Positions 4,521 to 5,606 of a stretch of DNA of 5,606 nt are shown here, in pieces. Within the stretch, counting starts at the first letter, position 1. Each line of letters opens with the position of its first letter. The notes below the pieces were generated by a model, which had not been told where the DNA came from, made no database searches, and worked only from the letters and a program-made list of their open reading frames with translations. Position numbers and translations under genes: made by a program. The DNA comes from Candidatus Aenigmatarchaeota archaeon (lineage in GTDB: Archaea; Aenigmatarchaeota; Aenigmatarchaeia; GW2011-AR5), in assembly GCA_016202845.1 (NCBI GenBank), contig JACQNW010000020.1, forward strand, positions 1 to 5,606, read 5' to 3'.

Positions 4521-4915
4521 TAGTTCTCAACTTTTAGATTATCTATTCTTTCAAAATGCCTGACGTTTCTTGTTACAATGTTGTTGCAACCATTTGTTAG
4601 CAAAATGCCTGCTGTCAGGCAGTCTATATCGTCAATTATCCTGCCTTTTTCTGTCAGATTTGCAGATATTTCTCCTGCTTTGACTGCAGCTTTATGGTCA
4701 AGGGGCAGGACAGTCATTTTATTCAGAATGGTTTCCATGTCATGCATCAATCTCTCTTTGTTGGTTTTTTGCCTACAAATTCCGGAAACTAATTCATAAA
4801 CACAAGATTCTGTTGTAAATACAATTGTTTCTTTATCAAGCTCAAGAGATTTTAGCACTGCAGCATTGTCATTCCTTAGCACATCTATGAGGAATGTCGT
4901 GTCTATTCCTTTCAT
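4517..4915 (-). CDS. vapC: VapC toxin, PIN-domain ribonuclease
   Basis: The 132-residue product is a typical VapC, a Mg2+-dependent endoribonuclease that cleaves tRNA, rRNA or mRNA when its antitoxin is lost. The acidic PIN residues are visible: D5 in G-I-D-T-T-F-L-I-D, E41 in V-Y-E-L-V-S-G, D96 and D98 in I-I-D-D-I-D-C-L-T-A-G, and N117 in the V-T-R-N-V-R-H-F motif that closes the active site. Length is normal and nothing is missing. The ATG overlaps the vapB stop (ATGA, 4912-4915), and no ribosome-binding site of its own is evident, so translation is coupled to vapB. The stop TAG overlaps the TAA of the convergent secreted-protein gene, leaving no intergenic space for a terminator. The RNA target cannot be read from the sequence. 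Confidence 0.93.
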   Translation of the reverse strand: MKGIDTTFLIDVLRNDNAAVLKSLELDKETIVFTTESCVYELVSGICRQKTNKERLMHDMETILNKMTVLPLDHKAAVKAGEISANLTEKGRIIDDIDCLTAGILLTNGCNNIVTRNVRHFERIDNLKVENY

Positions 4916-5151
4916 AAAATCATCTTTTCTTTTTTAGCAACCCTGCTTGCTGCACGCCTTTTTTCTATAGCGCTTTCTATGGCGCTTATTTCTGATTTCT
5001 TCATCCACGACCACAAGCCAGCGCAATCGCTGATCTTCCCCTTTCCATGAACAAGCCTAAGAAGCTCTTCTGAAAAACTCTCGCCGCTTTTCTTGTGTTT
5101 CAAAAGCTCATTGTAAACGTTTTCTCCGATAGATATTGTTTTTGTTGTCAT
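4912..5151 (-). CDS. vapB: VapB antitoxin, UPF0330/DUF217-like
   Basis: The 79-residue product should bind VapC and block its active site, and bind the operon promoter. The N-terminus M-T-T-K-T-I-S-I-G-E-N-V-Y-N-E-L-L-K-H-K and the G-E-S-F-S-E-E-L-L-R-L-V segment (28-39) match the archaeal UPF0330/DUF217 antitoxins as I know them, with a strand followed by helices that would form the DNA-binding dimer. The basic C-terminus (R-R-A-A-S-R-V-A-K-K-E-K) is the likely toxin-binding tail. The start is set at 5149-5151, because the TATA box TATTTAAA centred near 5177 predicts transcription starting at about 5152, so the mRNA would be leaderless. An ATG six codons upstream would lie before that start site. 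Confidence 0.9.
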   Translation of the reverse strand: MTTKTISIGENVYNELLKHKKSGESFSEELLRLVHGKGKISDCAGLWSWMKKSEISAIESAIEKRRAASRVAKKEKMIL

Positions 5152-5164
5152 ATATGTTGTTACA

Positions 5165-5195
5165 TACACAGACTTTAAATAGCTTATTCTGTGTA
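5165..5195 (-). promoter_or_regulatory. vapBC promoter with a TATA-flanking inverted repeat (probable operator)
   Basis: TACACAGA (5165-5172) and TCTGTGTA (5188-5195) form a perfect 8-bp inverted repeat with a 15-bp spacer. The spacer contains the minus-strand TATA box TATTTAAA (5174-5181), placed 25 nt before the vapB ATG. A VapB or VapBC dimer on both arms would occlude TBP, the usual autorepression logic of type II modules. Confidence 0.6.
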
Positions 5196-5298
5196 CAGTA
5201 CTTGGAAAACTTGACTTTAGTTTTTAAGCATCTATAACCTTCTAGAATGCCGAATAGGACATACCCGTCTGTATACTATTTCCAGAGCAGCTGTTGCA

Positions 5299-5451
5299 TC
5301 ATACAAACTGAAATTTACCTCGGAAAAGACGATTCTTCTGTCTTGTTGTTGCTATGTCGTCACATGTTCTGACAAAGCATTCACCATATCTTACAAGCAG
5401 CCTGTTATAAAAATTTGTATCGCGCTCTTGCCCGGTTTGCGGTTTTCCCAT
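5299..5451 (-). CDS. Possible small protein, 50 residues, unknown
   Basis: From the ATG at 5449-5451 to the TGA at 5299-5301 the minus strand encodes 50 residues beginning M-G-K-P-Q-T-G-Q-E-R. It is polar and basic with two cysteines (C25, C30) and no signal peptide or membrane segment. I do not recognise it. There is no ribosome-binding site, but A/T-rich ATTAATAG lies about 25 nt upstream (5472-5480), as expected for a leaderless archaeal mRNA. Without it, 5196-5606 would hold no gene. An open frame of this length can occur by chance, so it is only a candidate. It could also be a remnant of a longer gene. Confidence 0.33.
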   Translation of the reverse strand: MGKPQTGQERDTNFYNRLLVRYGECFVRTCDDIATTRQKNRLFRGKFQFV

Positions 5452-5484
5452 GATTTTATTAATAACAAAAGACTATTAATCCTT

Positions 5485-5519
5485 TTAATCCTTTTTTCTT
5501 ACAAAGAAAAAATCATTAA
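5485..5519. other. A/T-rich hairpin
   Basis: TTTTTTCTT (5492-5500) pairs perfectly with AAGAAAAAA (5504-5512) around ACA, and TTAAT (5485-5489) pairs with ATTAA (5515-5519) across a 2x2 internal loop. Both strands would give a T-tract, so it could act as a bidirectional terminator or a transcription roadblock between the small ORF and whatever lies to the right. Confidence 0.4.
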
Positions 5520-5551
5520 TGGAAAACAAAGAAATGAGGTCTTGTGTGTTT

Positions 5552-5600
5552 TATAGCTCTAAAAGGAAACAATCTGGATATAAATTCCTTTTGAGCTATA
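5552..5600. promoter_or_regulatory. 16-bp inverted repeat flanking a TATA-like box at the window edge
   Basis: TATAGCTC(T)AAAAGGAA (5552-5568) is complementary to TTCCTTTTGAGCTATA (5585-5600) apart from the bulged T5560. The 16-nt centre contains GGATATAAA (5576-5584). That box can be read on the plus strand (start expected just beyond the window) or on the minus strand as TTTATATCC, the same 9 bases as in the regulator promoter near 3285. An operator with a central promoter is the simplest reading. An RNA hairpin is the alternative. Confidence 0.5.
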
Positions 5601-5606
5601 TGTAAC

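Noticed and set aside
75..5451. Shared F-Y-N-R-V/L-L motif between the protease fragment and the 50-residue ORF
   Set aside because: The similarity does not extend beyond about six residues and is within chance.
5534..5605. 23-codon plus-strand ORF at the right edge
   Set aside because: It is very short, lacks a ribosome-binding site, and coincides with the inverted repeat, which explains the sequence better.
5540..5606. Start of a CRISPR array
   Set aside because: The inverted repeat occurs once, with no second copy at spacer distance, and no cas gene is present. Only sequence beyond the edge could change this.
1..5606. tRNA genes, insertion sequences and integrase attachment sites
   Set aside because: No T-loop-like GTTCRAATC sequence with a matching acceptor stem, no transposase or recombinase ORF, and no terminal repeats with flanking target duplications were seen.

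Overview
The window reads as archaeal DNA, most likely from a small-genome lineage of the DPANN type, though the phylum cannot be fixed from sequence alone. The evidence is an archaeal-style FtsZ, a TrmB-type regulator, a RelBE-like pair with a DUF2683-like antitoxin, a VapBC pair with a UPF0330/DUF217-like antitoxin, TATA-box promoters about 25 nt upstream of probable transcription starts, leaderless or very short leaders, and GGTG/AGGTGA Shine-Dalgarno sites. No rRNA, tRNA, CRISPR array or transposase gene was found.

Left part (1-1622). On the minus strand lies ftsZ (591-1622), complete, with every GTPase motif. Further down the same strand is a short ORF (75-320) that looks like the C-terminal half of a retropepsin-like aspartic protease without its catalytic DTG half. 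Between them (321-590) no good ORF exists, but several long complementary arms pair on the plus strand, so this stretch may encode a structured RNA.

ftsZ to relBE (1623-1982). This 360-base gap has no convincing gene. It holds three successive stem-loops (1751-1773, 1789-1814, 1832-1854) with unrelated or variant stems but almost the same loop, TGTCCA(G). A fourth hairpin without that loop sits at 1700-1728. This is the most unusual structure in the window. A competing reading as a decayed coding repeat is given in the findings.

Middle (1983-4520). A RelB/RelE-type toxin-antitoxin pair (+) converges on a TrmB-family regulator (-). The regulator is divergent from a two-gene operon: a 69-residue unknown protein and a 326-residue secreted, beta-strand-rich protein with a cleavable signal peptide and an aromatic-ended last strand resembling outer-membrane beta-barrels. 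One TATA element lies between the divergent genes and can be read on both strands, so the regulator may control the secreted-protein operon and itself.

Right part (4517-5606). A VapBC toxin-antitoxin pair (-) has a 4-nt start/stop overlap, and its toxin gene overlaps the secreted-protein gene tail to tail by 4 nt. An 8-bp inverted repeat brackets the vapB TATA box and looks like an autoregulatory operator. Further right are a possible 50-residue ORF (5299-5451), an A/T-rich hairpin, and at the edge a 16-bp inverted repeat with one bulge that also brackets a TATA-like sequence. Two toxin-antitoxin modules within 3 kb and the isolated ftsZ suggest a rearranged or accessory-rich locus.
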